A DNA stretch of 64,000 nt from Neoconidiobolus thromboides FSU 785 (lineage: Eukaryota; Entomophthoromycota; Entomophthoromycetes; Entomophthorales; Neoconidiobolaceae). The translations under genes were made by a program, and so were the position numbers. The notes below the pieces were generated by a model, which worked only from the letters and a program-made list of their open reading frames with translations, ran no database searches and was not told the origin of the DNA. This document shows, piece after piece, positions 35,919 through 46,464 of the stretch; position 1 is the first letter of the stretch, and every line of letters starts with the position of its first letter. The DNA is taken from the NCBI GenBank assembly GCA_025603075.1, contig MU626291.1, forward strand, positions 80,078 to 144,077, given 5' to 3'.

Positions 35919-36967
35919 TATAATACTTTTTTGGATTTCATTATTTTAATGGCTACTCAATAAATTTAATGCAAAAGAAATTTCAGATATTTTGTATATA
36001 AAATGTGAACTTATCATAAAATACCAACTTTATTAAATTTAATCAATTCAACATGTTTTTATAGATTTTTCACCACTAGCTTCAACTTTATAAAAAATAG
36101 CAAATTTTTCATTACAAATACAACTGATTTTAATACTGCTGATTTTTTTGCAAACTTTCTACTATTGCAATCTTATACCCTTATCGTTTATCAAATTATT
36201 TATTTAGAGTAAATGTTAAGTGTTAATATTGAAAGACATTGAAAACGAATTTTTCTTACAAAAGTAAAAACTTATCATTTTTTTGTAGACACTTCTTTTA
36301 TAATATTAAGTCCTGACATACTTGGTTTCCAAGCTAATAAAATTAAACCTTTGGAGTTTTGTTTTTGGTAGAATGAGAGCAAAATAAGATTTAGTTGGCT
36401 AAAAAAATTCATTTTGGGAAGCCTATTTTTAGCATTTGTTACAAATCTCTGACTCAGTATTTATTTAAAGCAGTGACAGTCAATTCATCTTAGAATCCTT
36501 GAATTCACGAGGTTAACACAAATCTAAAATGAACAGAATAACTATTCTAAAGTTCTTCACAGATGGTTATGAGTTGAATAACTTTTTAAAAATTAGACTT
36601 TAATTAACATCAAATTTAAGCTCGGGATTTAGTTGAATATTAACTCAATTCGCTAAAACTTAAAATTGCCATATTAGAAAGCTAACTAAATGAAATAGTC
36701 AGTGAGTGTCATGTAAAACTATATGAAGTGAATAAATTGGACCTGTGGATAGAGTTGGAATCTGTCATTATTTATGCCTGCTAAAGCTCGCACTTTTCTA
36801 TATCATTTAGCTATCCTTTAAGGTTGAATTTTTATTATAGTTTTAATTCATAAAGTTATTAATTTTTTCTGAAACAAGAACATTTGGTAAGTTTAAATTC
36901 TCTCACAAGTATAAAAACAAACTGTAAAATAAATAATTCTAATTTATAGTAAAATAAATAACAAAAA
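35919..36967. other. Intergenic region between amidase copies A and B
   Basis: About 1.05 kb upstream of the intact amidase, presumably including its promoter. No gene or MITE copy was seen. Confidence 0.55.
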
Positions 36968-38563
36968 ATGTATACTATTAATTTCAGTGATAAAACGATC
37001 CAAGAGTTAAGTTTAGGGATAGTGGAAAACCGATGGAAAGCAATAGAGGTACTAAATCATTTTCAACAAAAAGCACATTTGGCAAATGAAAAAACAAATT
37101 GTATAACTGAGTTTATGGATGAATATAGTGAAAAGGCAGCTGAAGAAATTGATATCAACATACAATCTGGTAAAGAGTATGATTTAAATAAATATCCTTT
37201 ATTAGGTGTTCCAGTATCTATAAAAGATTTATTTGATGTACAAGGTTATGATACTGTTGCTGCGTATCAAATAAATATAGGAAAGAAAGCGAATGAAGAT
37301 GCAGGTATCGTGAAACTGATTAAACAATTAGGTGGTATTCCATTTTGTAAAACAACCATATGTCAATTTGCAATTACAAGTGAAAGTTCAAGTTCTTTAC
37401 ATGGGACTACATATAATGCCTATAATCCAAAGTATTCAGCAGGTGGTAGTAGTTCTGGCGAAGGTCCTTTGATTGCTCTGAAAGGGTCTCCATTAGGTAT
37501 TGGCTCCGATATAGGCGGTAGTTTAAGATATCCATCAGCATGGAATGGAATCTATACAATCAAACCCAGTTTTGATATTTTACCTAGCAATGGTAGCTTC
37601 ATTTTTGAAAGGGGACAAAGTTTTATTAAAGCGGTAACGGGACCAATGGCTAGTAATGTAACTGATTTAAAATATATATGGGAAGCTTTGTTAAGCAAAG
37701 ACTTACGAACTTTTGACCCGAATTGTATTCCGTTGGCTAAAATGGAACCATCTACTAAGAAAAAAAGATTTGGGTATTTCACTTCTTGTGATAGTTTGCC
37801 TACTACACCAGCAGTTGAAAGAGCAGTAAACGAAGCAGTACAAGCGTTGGAAAAGGGAGGCTATGAAGCGGTAAAATTTCAACCCCACTCTATGCTTGAA
37901 GTGTTTGGTTTAGCTAGTAAGATTTTTGGTGCTAACTCAAGCAAAGAAAGTTTTGAAAAAGTAACTAGTGAAGGATATCATTCAACCATTCGAAATTTAG
38001 TGTTTTTTGCTAAGCTACCAGGAATAGTGAAATCGTTCTCAGAATGGGTTCTAAAATTGTTTGGGGAAGAATTAATAAGTTATGGAGCTAGCATTCAACA
38101 TCAAAGGAAAGTAGACGAACTTTGGAAGCTGCAGCATGAAGTGGAAAGTTATTTTATAGAGTTTACAAACCATTATGAAGAATTAGATATCGAGTTTTTA
38201 ATTTCTCCAATACATGTTTTACCTTGTCATAAACATGGTGAATTTATCAACACTTGTTCTGGGGCGGCCTATTCTCTATATTTTAATATTTTAAATATAC
38301 CATCAGGCATAATACCAGTTACAAATGTAGATCCTAAAGTGGATTCTTTTGAATTGAAGGAATGGTTAAATGATAAGATCAGTAATGGCCTTAAGTTAGG
38401 TAGAAAGGGATTAACCGACTTTTATGGTTGTTATGATGCTACAGAAATGCAAGGGCTTCCAGTTGGATTGCAAATCAGTTGCAAAAGGTATGAAGATTCT
38501 AAAGTATTGGAAGCTATGAAGATTGTAGATGATACTTTAAAAGAGTTTAAAAAGATGAGTTAA
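36968..38563 (+). CDS. Amidase signature family hydrolase (copy B)
   Basis: Hydrolyses a carboxamide, as in fungal acetamidases and fatty-acid-amide hydrolases. Intronless, 531 aa. The Ser-cis-Ser-Lys triad is visible: Lys in VSIKDLFDVQGY near 85, the Ser-rich loop SAGGSSSGEGPL near 160, and the nucleophile Ser in GIGSDIGGSLRYP near 185. There is no signal peptide. The segment 37091-37845 is the presumed shared tract with pseudogene copy A; its two 95 bp ends are identical. It is related to copy C on the opposite strand (for example PVSIKD, SAGGSSSGEGPL, GGSLRYP and TTPAVERxV are shared). The natural substrate is unknown. Confidence 0.9.
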   Translation: MYTINFSDKTIQELSLGIVENRWKAIEVLNHFQQKAHLANEKTNCITEFMDEYSEKAAEEIDINIQSGKEYDLNKYPLLGVPVSIKDLFDVQGYDTVAAYQINIGKKANEDAGIVKLIKQLGGIPFCKTTICQFAITSESSSSLHGTTYNAYNPKYSAGGSSSGEGPLIALKGSPLGIGSDIGGSLRYPSAWNGIYTIKPSFDILPSNGSFIFERGQSFIKAVTGPMASNVTDLKYIWEALLSKDLRTFDPNCIPLAKMEPSTKKKRFGYFTSCDSLPTTPAVERAVNEAVQALEKGGYEAVKFQPHSMLEVFGLASKIFGANSSKESFEKVTSEGYHSTIRNLVFFAKLPGIVKSFSEWVLKLFGEELISYGASIQHQRKVDELWKLQHEVESYFIEFTNHYEELDIEFLISPIHVLPCHKHGEFINTCSGAAYSLYFNILNIPSGIIPVTNVDPKVDSFELKEWLNDKISNGLKLGRKGLTDFYGCYDATEMQGLPVGLQISCKRYEDSKVLEAMKIVDDTLKEFKKMS

Positions 38564-38909
38564 ATTTTATTGTATTGAACTATTTTTACTTATGTGTCTA
38601 TTTTTATCTAAATAAAAGCATCAAGTCACTGATTATTTGAGTTTGAAATAGAAATAGTTGTTCGTTGTTAAAAGAAGTATTATTAGTAATTATTAGATTA
38701 TTTTTTTAAGTCTATAGTAACTAAAATTTATAACATGAAAGGTACTAAAAGGTATATCAACACTTAATAATGTTATTAATATTATTTTTTATTTTAAGAA
38801 ATACATTAAACCTAATATTACTATTTATACATTTTAGTAAAATAATATTGTCAGCTTTTTACTAATCAAAAATTATATCGATTTTCAAATTATATTATAG
38901 AACAATTAT

Positions 38910-39162
38910 AAAAAATTATATATTATCTATTCAATGTCCAAAATACAACTATTGAACAAATAAGTGAACCTGTTACTACACTCAGAGAAGGAGATACTAA
39001 TAAACATAAATACTCAAATTATCGATCTTCATTGTCAATAAGTATTATATTTTTATCAATTATAGGTTGTTTCATCAGATTAGAGATCGTATCTTACAGT
39101 AATCTCAATTGGTTTAATACCATAATAATAGAAGAAATATTAGGATTATGTAAAAAAGAATA
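38910..39162 (+). pseudogene. Possible decayed membrane-protein gene fragment
   Basis: The frame includes REGDTNKHKYSNYRSSLS, then a hydrophobic helix SISIIFLSIIGCFIRLE, and ends at TAA after GLCKKE. There is no upstream ATG in frame. The helix with a GxxxR spacing recalls the first helix of CrcB/FEX fluoride exporters, but this is a weak resemblance from memory. MITE copy 11 lies about 60 bp downstream. Confidence 0.2.
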
Positions 39163-39223
39163 AGAGTTGATTTCTATTTATTCCAGTTAAGTTACAAAAA
39201 ATGAGAAATATAGTAATAAAGCA

Positions 39224-39329
39224 TTTGGGAGTGTCTTTTTTGACTTCATTATTTTTTCCAATTTTTAAGTGCTATCTAAGTGGAAAATTTGCCAGTAAGA
39301 TTCTTAAATACAAAAATACATCCCCATTT
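39224..39329 (+). mobile_element. MITE-like element, copy 11
   Basis: Flanked by ATTTGG on both sides of the element ends (GCATTTGGGAGTG and CCCCATTTGG). The core is TTTTTAAGTGCTATCTAAGT. The whole element is open in the family frame and accounts for most of the open frame at 39201-39431. Confidence 0.92.
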
Positions 39330-39518
39330 GGAATAATTAATAATTTAAGTTTACTAACAATTAAAATTGAGTTAAAATCAATTTTGATAGGTTCAAATCA
39401 ATTCGTTACTATATGCCTATTAAGTAAATAATTTTGTAGAAGAATAATGATAATAACTCTTTTTAAAATAGTAAATTACTCCACTCCAAAAACGTATTTG
39501 ATATCGTTGATATTCTAT

Positions 39519-39619
39519 ATATGAGATGTATTTTAATCTTTAAGAATTTTACTAACAATTTTTCTATTCAAATAGCCCTTAAAAAATGAAAAAATAATGA
39601 AATAAAAAAACATCCCGAT
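39519..39619 (-). mobile_element. MITE-like element, copy 12
   Basis: Reverse orientation, starting TATGAGATGTATTTTAATCT and ending AAAAAACATCCCGATA. A one-base loss breaks the internal frame. Confidence 0.85.
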
Positions 39620-40092
39620 ACCTTGGCTTCCCTTTTATCACTTCAAATAAATTATCCCTTCCATTTAATTTAAGTAATCTTTAATCGAATTAAATATCAT
39701 ATACTACCTTTTTTTTGACATTATTGAAAAATGTTAGTTAAAGATTTTTATTAATATATTAAATTTCATTTATTGATATTTTATTTTTTTGTTTTATTAA
39801 ATATCACACTTGATTTTCTTTACTCTAGCTCCTAATTTATGGTGCTATACCTTATCTTTATACTCTTAAAATAAAGGTAATTATTGATAGTTTTATGAAT
39901 TTTTTAATAATATTTATCTTTGTAATATTTAGACAATAGTTGTAATGTACCTTATGAAGAAATGTGTGAGTTAGAAGTGGATAAATTAACATTAGAATTG
40001 GTCATTAAGACTAGTTACAAGTTAATAGATAATAAGGCTATTTTAGTTATAATATATAATATAGTCAATAATTTTACTAGTGGTTAATAAAT

Positions 40093-40197
40093 ATATGGAA
40101 ATATATATTTTTATTTAAGGATTTTATTAACAACCTTTCTACTCAAATAGTACTTAAAGAATGGAAAAATAATGAAATCAAAAAAAATCCTCATATA
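40093..40197 (-). mobile_element. MITE-like element, copy 13
   Basis: Reverse orientation, starting ATATGGAAATATATATTTTT and ending AAAAAAATCCTCATATA. The internal frame is shifted in the T-rich region. Confidence 0.85.
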
Positions 40198-40934
40198 GAA
40201 TTTAAGAATTAAAAGAATTAAAAGATACATTAGATTACAACTAATATTTTAATTTACGCTCAATGACTCCAACTATATTAAACAATTTTAATAAAAGTGT
40301 ATCAAATGTTTTATATTAATTTAATAAGAGAATAATTACAATGGCGTTAATTTGATTATTTAATAGTATATTCAAAATTCAAACTTAAAGTAGCAACTAT
40401 TTAATTTAATTATACAGGGCTTTTAAATATGAGGTATTTAAAATTCTATATTATTATTATAGGAATAATTGTATTAAATATTTTCCCTCTTAAAATTAGT
40501 TCTAATTTTTATCAACAAATTAAATTTATTATTATTTTTAATACTTTATTTCATATTTAATCTTAACGTTATATTTTTTAATCATATTAAACAGTAAAAA
40601 TTTATTAATTTTTAATCACTTTTTCGATCATTAAAAAATGACCAATAATAACTCTAAAAATTCCACTTTATTGGTAAAATTTTCAAAGTGAAGTAAGCCC
40701 TTTAAAAAAATTCTAATCAATTAAGAGGTTCCAATCCTCGGTACCTACGATGAATATTTCAATACTACAAATTCCAGAGGCTAACAATATAACAAATAAT
40801 AAAACTTAATGAAGCGTATAAAACAACTACCAAATACCTTCAATACTTTCAATACCTTTAATTTTTATTTTTTTCTTTATAACTACTTAATCTCATTTAT
40901 TTTTTTACTCTGGCCAGTAAAAAAACATCTATAA

Positions 40935-43193
40935 ATGTATCAACTAATCTTAATAAGCACATTAATTCAAGCCATCAGTAATCATATTATTGATGAGGCT
41001 AGTATTAATTTAGGGAAAAAATTTCAAGATAGTAGTAAAACAGTATTACCCACAGATCAAGATATCACTTTAAAATCAGGAAAACGATATGAATATCCGT
41101 TTATGGCTTTAATTTCGGATCAAAAAACCCAATGTGGTGGAGCATTTATAAAACAAGATGTAGTATTGACAGCGGCTCATTGTATGAACAAAGATATTGA
41201 TTATAATGTAAAAAATTTTAAAGTTATGTTACATCGTTTTCGATTAGATGTAGATTTAGATTCGGATAATTCAAAACCATTTTCAATTCAACAAGTAATT
41301 TTTCATCCAGAATACAACTTTAATAAAAAATCAGGCACTCCAAATGATATTGTTATATTAAAAATAAATAATGATAATTTGAAAGAATATTTGGGCATCA
41401 ATTTGAATAATATGATTACTTTAGATGATGGTAAATATTCTAAGGTAGGTGAAGGGGCTAAATTATTAGGTTGGGGTACAACTTATAAACAATTAGAAAC
41501 TAATAAAAAAGGAAAACCAAGTTTAGTATTAAAAGAAATGAATTTAAAATTAGTGAATGAAAAATTGTGTAATTTTGTTGGTTATAAAAGAGGTTATAAT
41601 TTATGTACCCAAGGCTTATCAATGGATGATATTCCTTGTAAAGGGGATTCGGGTAGTCCATTGTTTCATTTATCTGAAGATACTACTTTACCTGTTTTGG
41701 TTGGTTTAGTTTCCTTTGGTGATTTGGAATGTAAAAGTTATTCTGCTTTTGTTAAAATTTCAGCTTATTTGGATTTTATTAATGAATTTGTAGAATTACC
41801 TCAATATAATAAATCAATTAATGGGAATACTACTAATACTTCATCAGTAATAAATAAATCTATGGTTATTTCAGAATCTAATGTATCTAGTTCTATATCA
41901 ACTACTTCAACCACTGTTATTCCTACTCTTATTCCATCCGAACCTAAAGCAACAGTTACTAAGACAGCCATTATAAATGAAACTACACCAACTATTAAAC
42001 CAGCTGATATCAATACTCTTTCATCTATTACAGTAACAGTAACTGAAAAAGAACCAATAATTACTTCATCAACTGTTTTAGAGTCAATGACTACTTTCGA
42101 GACATTGAGTAATTCTAAATTAATTCCAGAGTCTGTGACTCCAACTTCATTAATTTTATCTCCCACAGAACTCAACTCAATTAAAGTTAAATCAACTGCT
42201 GATACTGATGAATTAAGTTCTATTCGAGTCAAACCAACTAATGTAGTTAATGAACCTACCTCAACATTCTCAGAAATGCTTGGAGATCAAAAGGAGTTAA
42301 TTCGTACTGCTTCGATAGAATATGAAACGAATAAACCAATATTAAACAGTTCAACAAATAGAAGTAATAGTAATCTAAAACCAACCTCTATATCAGAGGA
42401 TGCTTCTGTAATGGAATCTTCCGATATTGTAAAACCAACTTCAATGTCTGAAGATATTTTAACTATGAAATCTACAAGTATTCCATCCAATGAAACTTCC
42501 AATATAGTTCAACCAACTTCTCTTTTGGAAGATAATTCTAAAACGGAACCTATTGCTGCTAGTACTGAGTTAACAAATGCGGCTACTGAAGGCAGTTCTA
42601 ATTCGAGGACCAATAGTTTTAATCAAACCCCCATTTCTACTAAATCTAGTTCCATTTTAAAAACTAGTAGTACAGACGGTATTGACATTGCTACTGATAT
42701 TAGCTCTACTCTAAAACCTAGTATCACTGGGTTAACAGATACACCTTTAAAAGCTAGCTCTACTTTGGAACTTAATGACACTGAATTGAGCTCTATTCCT
42801 ACTGAAGCTAGCTCCAGTTTAACAGCTAAGAATGCTGAAACCACTTCTATTCCTACAAAACTTAATTCTAGTTTGGAATCTGAGAATGTTGAATTGATTC
42901 CTACACCAACAGATGTTAATTTTACTTTAAGTAAATTACCATCCATTAGAGTAGCAACTGGATCTGGATCAACCTTACCAACTGTAGCAACTAGTACTTT
43001 AAATTCCTTACCTAGTAAACTTTATAAAACAAATAATGCTTCAATTACTTCATCTATACCTTCAGTTAATGAATTAGAACCCGTTGTTAAAGAAGTAGCT
43101 AAGAATATGGAATCCAACCCAAAGATGAGTGATAATCAAGTAAAGGAATTAATTCAATATTTACTTGGAAAATATACTCACAGTAAAAAATAA
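40935..43193 (+). CDS. Secreted trypsin-like serine protease (S1) with Ser/Thr-rich tail
   Basis: Chymotrypsin-fold endopeptidase, intronless, 752 aa. The signal peptide is MYQLILISTLIQAISNH. The protease domain covers about 45-290, with His in LTAAHC (near 82), Asp in TPNDIVILKI (near 138) and Ser in CKGDSGSPLF (near 239). Cysteines fit three disulfides. The position equivalent to 189, which is Asp in true trypsins, reads Ile in DDIPCKGDSG, so trypsin-like Lys/Arg cleavage is doubtful. The expected IVGG at the mature N-terminus is also not obvious (ITLKSGKRYEYPFM). The tail from about 295 to 730 is Ser/Thr/Pro-rich with loose SSxxPT-type repeats, probably O-glycosylated and perhaps wall-associated. 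No GPI or transmembrane signal is visible at the C-terminus. Confidence 0.88.
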   Translation: MYQLILISTLIQAISNHIIDEASINLGKKFQDSSKTVLPTDQDITLKSGKRYEYPFMALISDQKTQCGGAFIKQDVVLTAAHCMNKDIDYNVKNFKVMLHRFRLDVDLDSDNSKPFSIQQVIFHPEYNFNKKSGTPNDIVILKINNDNLKEYLGINLNNMITLDDGKYSKVGEGAKLLGWGTTYKQLETNKKGKPSLVLKEMNLKLVNEKLCNFVGYKRGYNLCTQGLSMDDIPCKGDSGSPLFHLSEDTTLPVLVGLVSFGDLECKSYSAFVKISAYLDFINEFVELPQYNKSINGNTTNTSSVINKSMVISESNVSSSISTTSTTVIPTLIPSEPKATVTKTAIINETTPTIKPADINTLSSITVTVTEKEPIITSSTVLESMTTFETLSNSKLIPESVTPTSLILSPTELNSIKVKSTADTDELSSIRVKPTNVVNEPTSTFSEMLGDQKELIRTASIEYETNKPILNSSTNRSNSNLKPTSISEDASVMESSDIVKPTSMSEDILTMKSTSIPSNETSNIVQPTSLLEDNSKTEPIAASTELTNAATEGSSNSRTNSFNQTPISTKSSSILKTSSTDGIDIATDISSTLKPSITGLTDTPLKASSTLELNDTELSSIPTEASSSLTAKNAETTSIPTKLNSSLESENVELIPTPTDVNFTLSKLPSIRVATGSGSTLPTVATSTLNSLPSKLYKTNNASITSSIPSVNELEPVVKEVAKNMESNPKMSDNQVKELIQYLLGKYTHSKK

Positions 43194-43317
43194 CAAGTTG
43201 ATATAAGGATTATGATGTCAATAAACATATAAAATATATAAAAAATGTATACTTTTCTTATTTTTAAACTCAATGTTTTTATTTTTATTACTTTTGTTCA
43301 TTCTTTTAAAACCAAAA

Positions 43318-44608
43318 TTACCACTTTGGATAACCAAATTGTTTAGTTGCTTGTAAAAAGGGAGCGTATGCTAAATAAATAAATATTATTATATTGTAAA
43401 TATATATTATATAAACTTACTTGTATGACAATCACTATTTTCATAATGTAATAATGCCTTTGGCATCATTTGGTTTAAATTTTTTAATCGATATTCCGAA
43501 CTTGGATGAGTTGATAAAAAACTTAATTTACCAAACATACCATCTAATTGAGACATTCTTTCCCATACTCTCAATGCTATTTTAATATTATTAATATTAT
43601 GTATTGTTATTATAAACTATTATAAATCATTATAAGTTTACCTTCTTTTGGATTAAAACAAGCTCTGGATGCCAATATTAAGCCAATTTCATCTGCTTCA
43701 ATTTCGCATTTTCTACTAAATGGTAAAAATATACCTTTAATAATAAAAATTGTTGATTATTAATATTGTACTATTGGATTATTATTTACCTAATTCTAAA
43801 AAGTATTTATTAAACAAAAAGGAAGGATCTGTAATTAAAGATATTAAAAAAGTTCCCTATAACTTATTATTAACTCAATATTCTATTGAAAGTAGCTACT
43901 TACCAAATAAACTAATTGATTAAAGGACATCTTTTCAGCTGAATGTCGAGCAATTTGATGAGCTACCTAAAATAATAATAAAATAAAAATGCTCTACTAT
44001 TATAATGAACTACTTACTTCATGTCCCAAAATAATCCCTAAAGCATCTTTGTTATCAGCTACTTCTAAAATACCAGTGAAAACAAAGATTTTGCCACCTA
44101 AAAAAAGCATCATCAATCTTCAATCTTGCATCAATCTATTTCTTTTTAAAAAAAAATTAATTCTACCTGGTAAAACAAAAGCATTTGGTATTTTATCATG
44201 AATGACGTTCACTTCCCATTTTAAATCTAAACCAGAAACATTAATAATTCGTTCGGCTACTTCTTGCACATATCGACTAACTCGATGATTTTTATCCACT
44301 AGTTTATGACCATACTCTGATAATACTTGTTCGTATGCTTGTATACTTAATTTTTCTTCTGCTTCTAAACTCATATTGATAAATCTCATACGCCCACTGA
44401 TAGGTACGGGCTCAAGATGAACATAGTAGTATACTCCTAATAAACCTCCTCCACCAAGGATAAGTAATCGACTGTCAATACCAAATTTCGTTTTATTAAC
44501 TGTATTGAAGCGCTGATATTGTTGATTGTTACCGAAACGTCGCAGTTGAATGGGTTTAATATGGTGAGATTTAAGTGTACGCTGAAGGGATTTGAATAAA
44601 AGTGACAT
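43318..44608 (-). CDS. OMA1: OMA1-like mitochondrial metalloendopeptidase (M48)
   Basis: Inner-membrane zinc protease of mitochondrial quality control. Seven exons: 44608-44167, 44097-44018, 43966-43904, 43856-43790, 43734-43642, 43576-43421, 43370-43318, giving 317 aa. The N-terminus is basic and presequence-like (MSLLFKSLQRTLKSHHIKP) and is followed by a transmembrane stretch LLILGGGGLLGVYYYVHL near 48-66. M48 features follow: NAFVLPGGKIFVFTGIL, the zinc motif GHEVAHQIARH near 170, the third ligand in CEIEADEIGL, and LSTHPSSEYRL. An intron splits the HEVAH codons after GHE, and splicing restores it exactly. Length is slightly below yeast Oma1. Confidence 0.92.
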
Positions 44609-44763
44609 TTTGTTTGAAGTTTGACTTTATGAAATACAAAAAAAGAAATGTTAGTGACGTAAAAATTAAAATTTTGATTTATTAAAATTTATTAGATTTG
44701 ATGTTTTTGTTTGAAAAACTTCAACAAAATTTCATGAAGAAATTAAAAATTATATATGATCCT

Positions 44764-44788
44764 AAATAAAATAAAATAAAATAAAATA
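44764..44788. repeat. (AAAAT)n short tandem repeat
   Basis: About five units of AAAAT in the short spacer between OMA1 and amidase copy C, near the amidase 3' end. Confidence 0.85.
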
Positions 44789-44853
44789 ATTATTTTTATT
44801 AATTTAAAATTTCATTATTAAGTTTTATTATAGTACTTATAATATTTAAATCA

Positions 44854-46464
44854 TTAATTTTTTGATTTAAATTCTTTTAAACATTTGTCCACAATCTGCA
44901 TCCCTTTTACTACTTTAAGATCTTGATACCTTCTACCAATAACCTGAATACCAATAGGAATATCTTTCATTTTAATAGCATCATATTGGCTATACATAGC
45001 ATGTAAGCCAAGTCTACCTAACTCAAATTGATTATTAAACTTATTACTTAACCAATCATTTAATTGAATAGTATCTTTATCTGGAATAACTTTAGTAACT
45101 GGAATACAACCAGCTGGTAAATTTAATAAATTAGCTACCATAGAATACCCTGTACCAAATACTACTTTAGAAAATTGTTCATGTTCATGAGTTGGATGAG
45201 TATGAACTGGACTTATAATAAAATCTAAACTCAATTCATTTAATTGTTGATTAAATTTATCAAACAACAAATCCGCTTGATGATGTAATTGCCATAATTG
45301 GCCAGCCGAACGATTAGTTAAAATATCAAAGGTATTACTTAATATTTTTTCACCCATTAAATTATTTAGTATAAAATATATAATAAAATGTAATAAACTT
45401 GGTAATTTTGATAAATTATTTAAAGCAGCAACTGCCTTATCAAATCCTTCATCTTGGATTTTACTAGAGGCTTCTCTATAACTATCTGATCCAAATATTT
45501 TACTAGTTGTATTAAATACTTGATCAATTGGTAATGGATCAATTTCAATAACTTCATAACCTTGATCTTTCAATGCTTTTACAGTTTCTAATACTCCTCT
45601 TTCTACTGCTGGTGTAGTTGGTAACTTACCATAACTACTATAATATCCAAACCTGACTTTTTTATCATTAATAATATCCTCATCTCCTTTACTAATTGGA
45701 ATACAACTAGGGTCTACCTTCTGTCTATTTTTCGCCATCAACAAAGTTTCTACAAGTAAACTTAAATTTTCCATACTATTTGTCATTGGTCCAGGAGTTG
45801 GTTTAACATAGCCCTGACCCGATTGAAATTTAAATGAACCTTTGGTTGGTAAATAACCGCTAGTTGGTTTAAAACAATATATACCAGTCCAAGTAGCGGG
45901 ATATCTTAAACTGCCACCAACATCGGTACCGATACCAAATACACTACCACCTAATTTAATCAAAGGTCCCTCGCCTGAACTACTACCACCAGCTGAATAC
46001 TTTTTACTAATTGGATGGAACGTTCTTCCATTTACTGGATTGGTACTCTCGGTAGTTAATGCTAATTGACACATATTTGTTTTACAAAAAGGAATGGCAC
46101 CTAAACTTTTTACTAATTCAATCATACTACCATCTTTAACTGCCTTTTTATTTAAATTACATTTTAAGCCAGCAATGCTAGGATAACCTTTGATATCTAT
46201 CATATCCTTTACAGATACTGGGATACCGAGTAATGGGTAGTCGGATTCATTGAATTCAATACCAGAAGATATCTTTTCATCGAGATCTTTAGCTAAATTT
46301 AGAGCATACTCATCTAAACGTTGAGTTATACAATTGGTTTTGGAATGGGCTTGTTGGCTTGTTTCAATGAAATAAGACAATACATCAACTGCCTTCCAAG
46401 TTCCTTGACGTACGTTGTTAGCTATTTCTTGAATAGGAGTATTTTCCAAATTGATTAAAGTCAT
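44854..46464 (-). CDS. Amidase signature family hydrolase (copy C)
   Basis: Paralog of the amidases at 34.8 and 37 kb, on the opposite strand. Intronless, 536 aa. Catalytic features are Lys in PVSVKDMIDIKGY, the Ser loop SAGGSSSGEGPL and the nucleophile Ser in GTDVGGSLRYP. It shares GKLPTTPAVERGV and the C-terminal pattern DIPIGIQVIGRRYQDLKVV with copy B but is diverged throughout, with no obvious conversion tract. There is no signal peptide. It probably hydrolyses an amide of unknown identity in the cytosol. Confidence 0.9.
   Translation of the reverse strand: MTLINLENTPIQEIANNVRQGTWKAVDVLSYFIETSQQAHSKTNCITQRLDEYALNLAKDLDEKISSGIEFNESDYPLLGIPVSVKDMIDIKGYPSIAGLKCNLNKKAVKDGSMIELVKSLGAIPFCKTNMCQLALTTESTNPVNGRTFHPISKKYSAGGSSSGEGPLIKLGGSVFGIGTDVGGSLRYPATWTGIYCFKPTSGYLPTKGSFKFQSGQGYVKPTPGPMTNSMENLSLLVETLLMAKNRQKVDPSCIPISKGDEDIINDKKVRFGYYSSYGKLPTTPAVERGVLETVKALKDQGYEVIEIDPLPIDQVFNTTSKIFGSDSYREASSKIQDEGFDKAVAALNNLSKLPSLLHFIIYFILNNLMGEKILSNTFDILTNRSAGQLWQLHHQADLLFDKFNQQLNELSLDFIISPVHTHPTHEHEQFSKVVFGTGYSMVANLLNLPAGCIPVTKVIPDKDTIQLNDWLSNKFNNQFELGRLGLHAMYSQYDAIKMKDIPIGIQVIGRRYQDLKVVKGMQIVDKCLKEFKSKN

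Larger units (their letters stand above)
38564..40934. other. 2.4 kb interval with three MITE copies and possible gene relics
   Basis: No intact gene is present. A stop-free stretch at about 38910-39162 encodes a plausible membrane-protein fragment. Further exon-like pieces near 39828-40087 sit around a possible GTAATT...TTTAG intron. MITE copies 11-13 are interspersed with them. Confidence 0.45.

Noticed and set aside
39201-39431. 76-codon open frame
   Set aside because: Most of it is MITE copy 11 read in its open frame, extended by chance on both sides. Treated as part of the MITE, not as a gene.
41801-42946. Three minus-strand open frames opposite the Ser/Thr-rich tail
   Set aside because: Ser/Thr/Glu-rich coding in one strand produces stop-poor antisense frames. 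There is no start context or domain.
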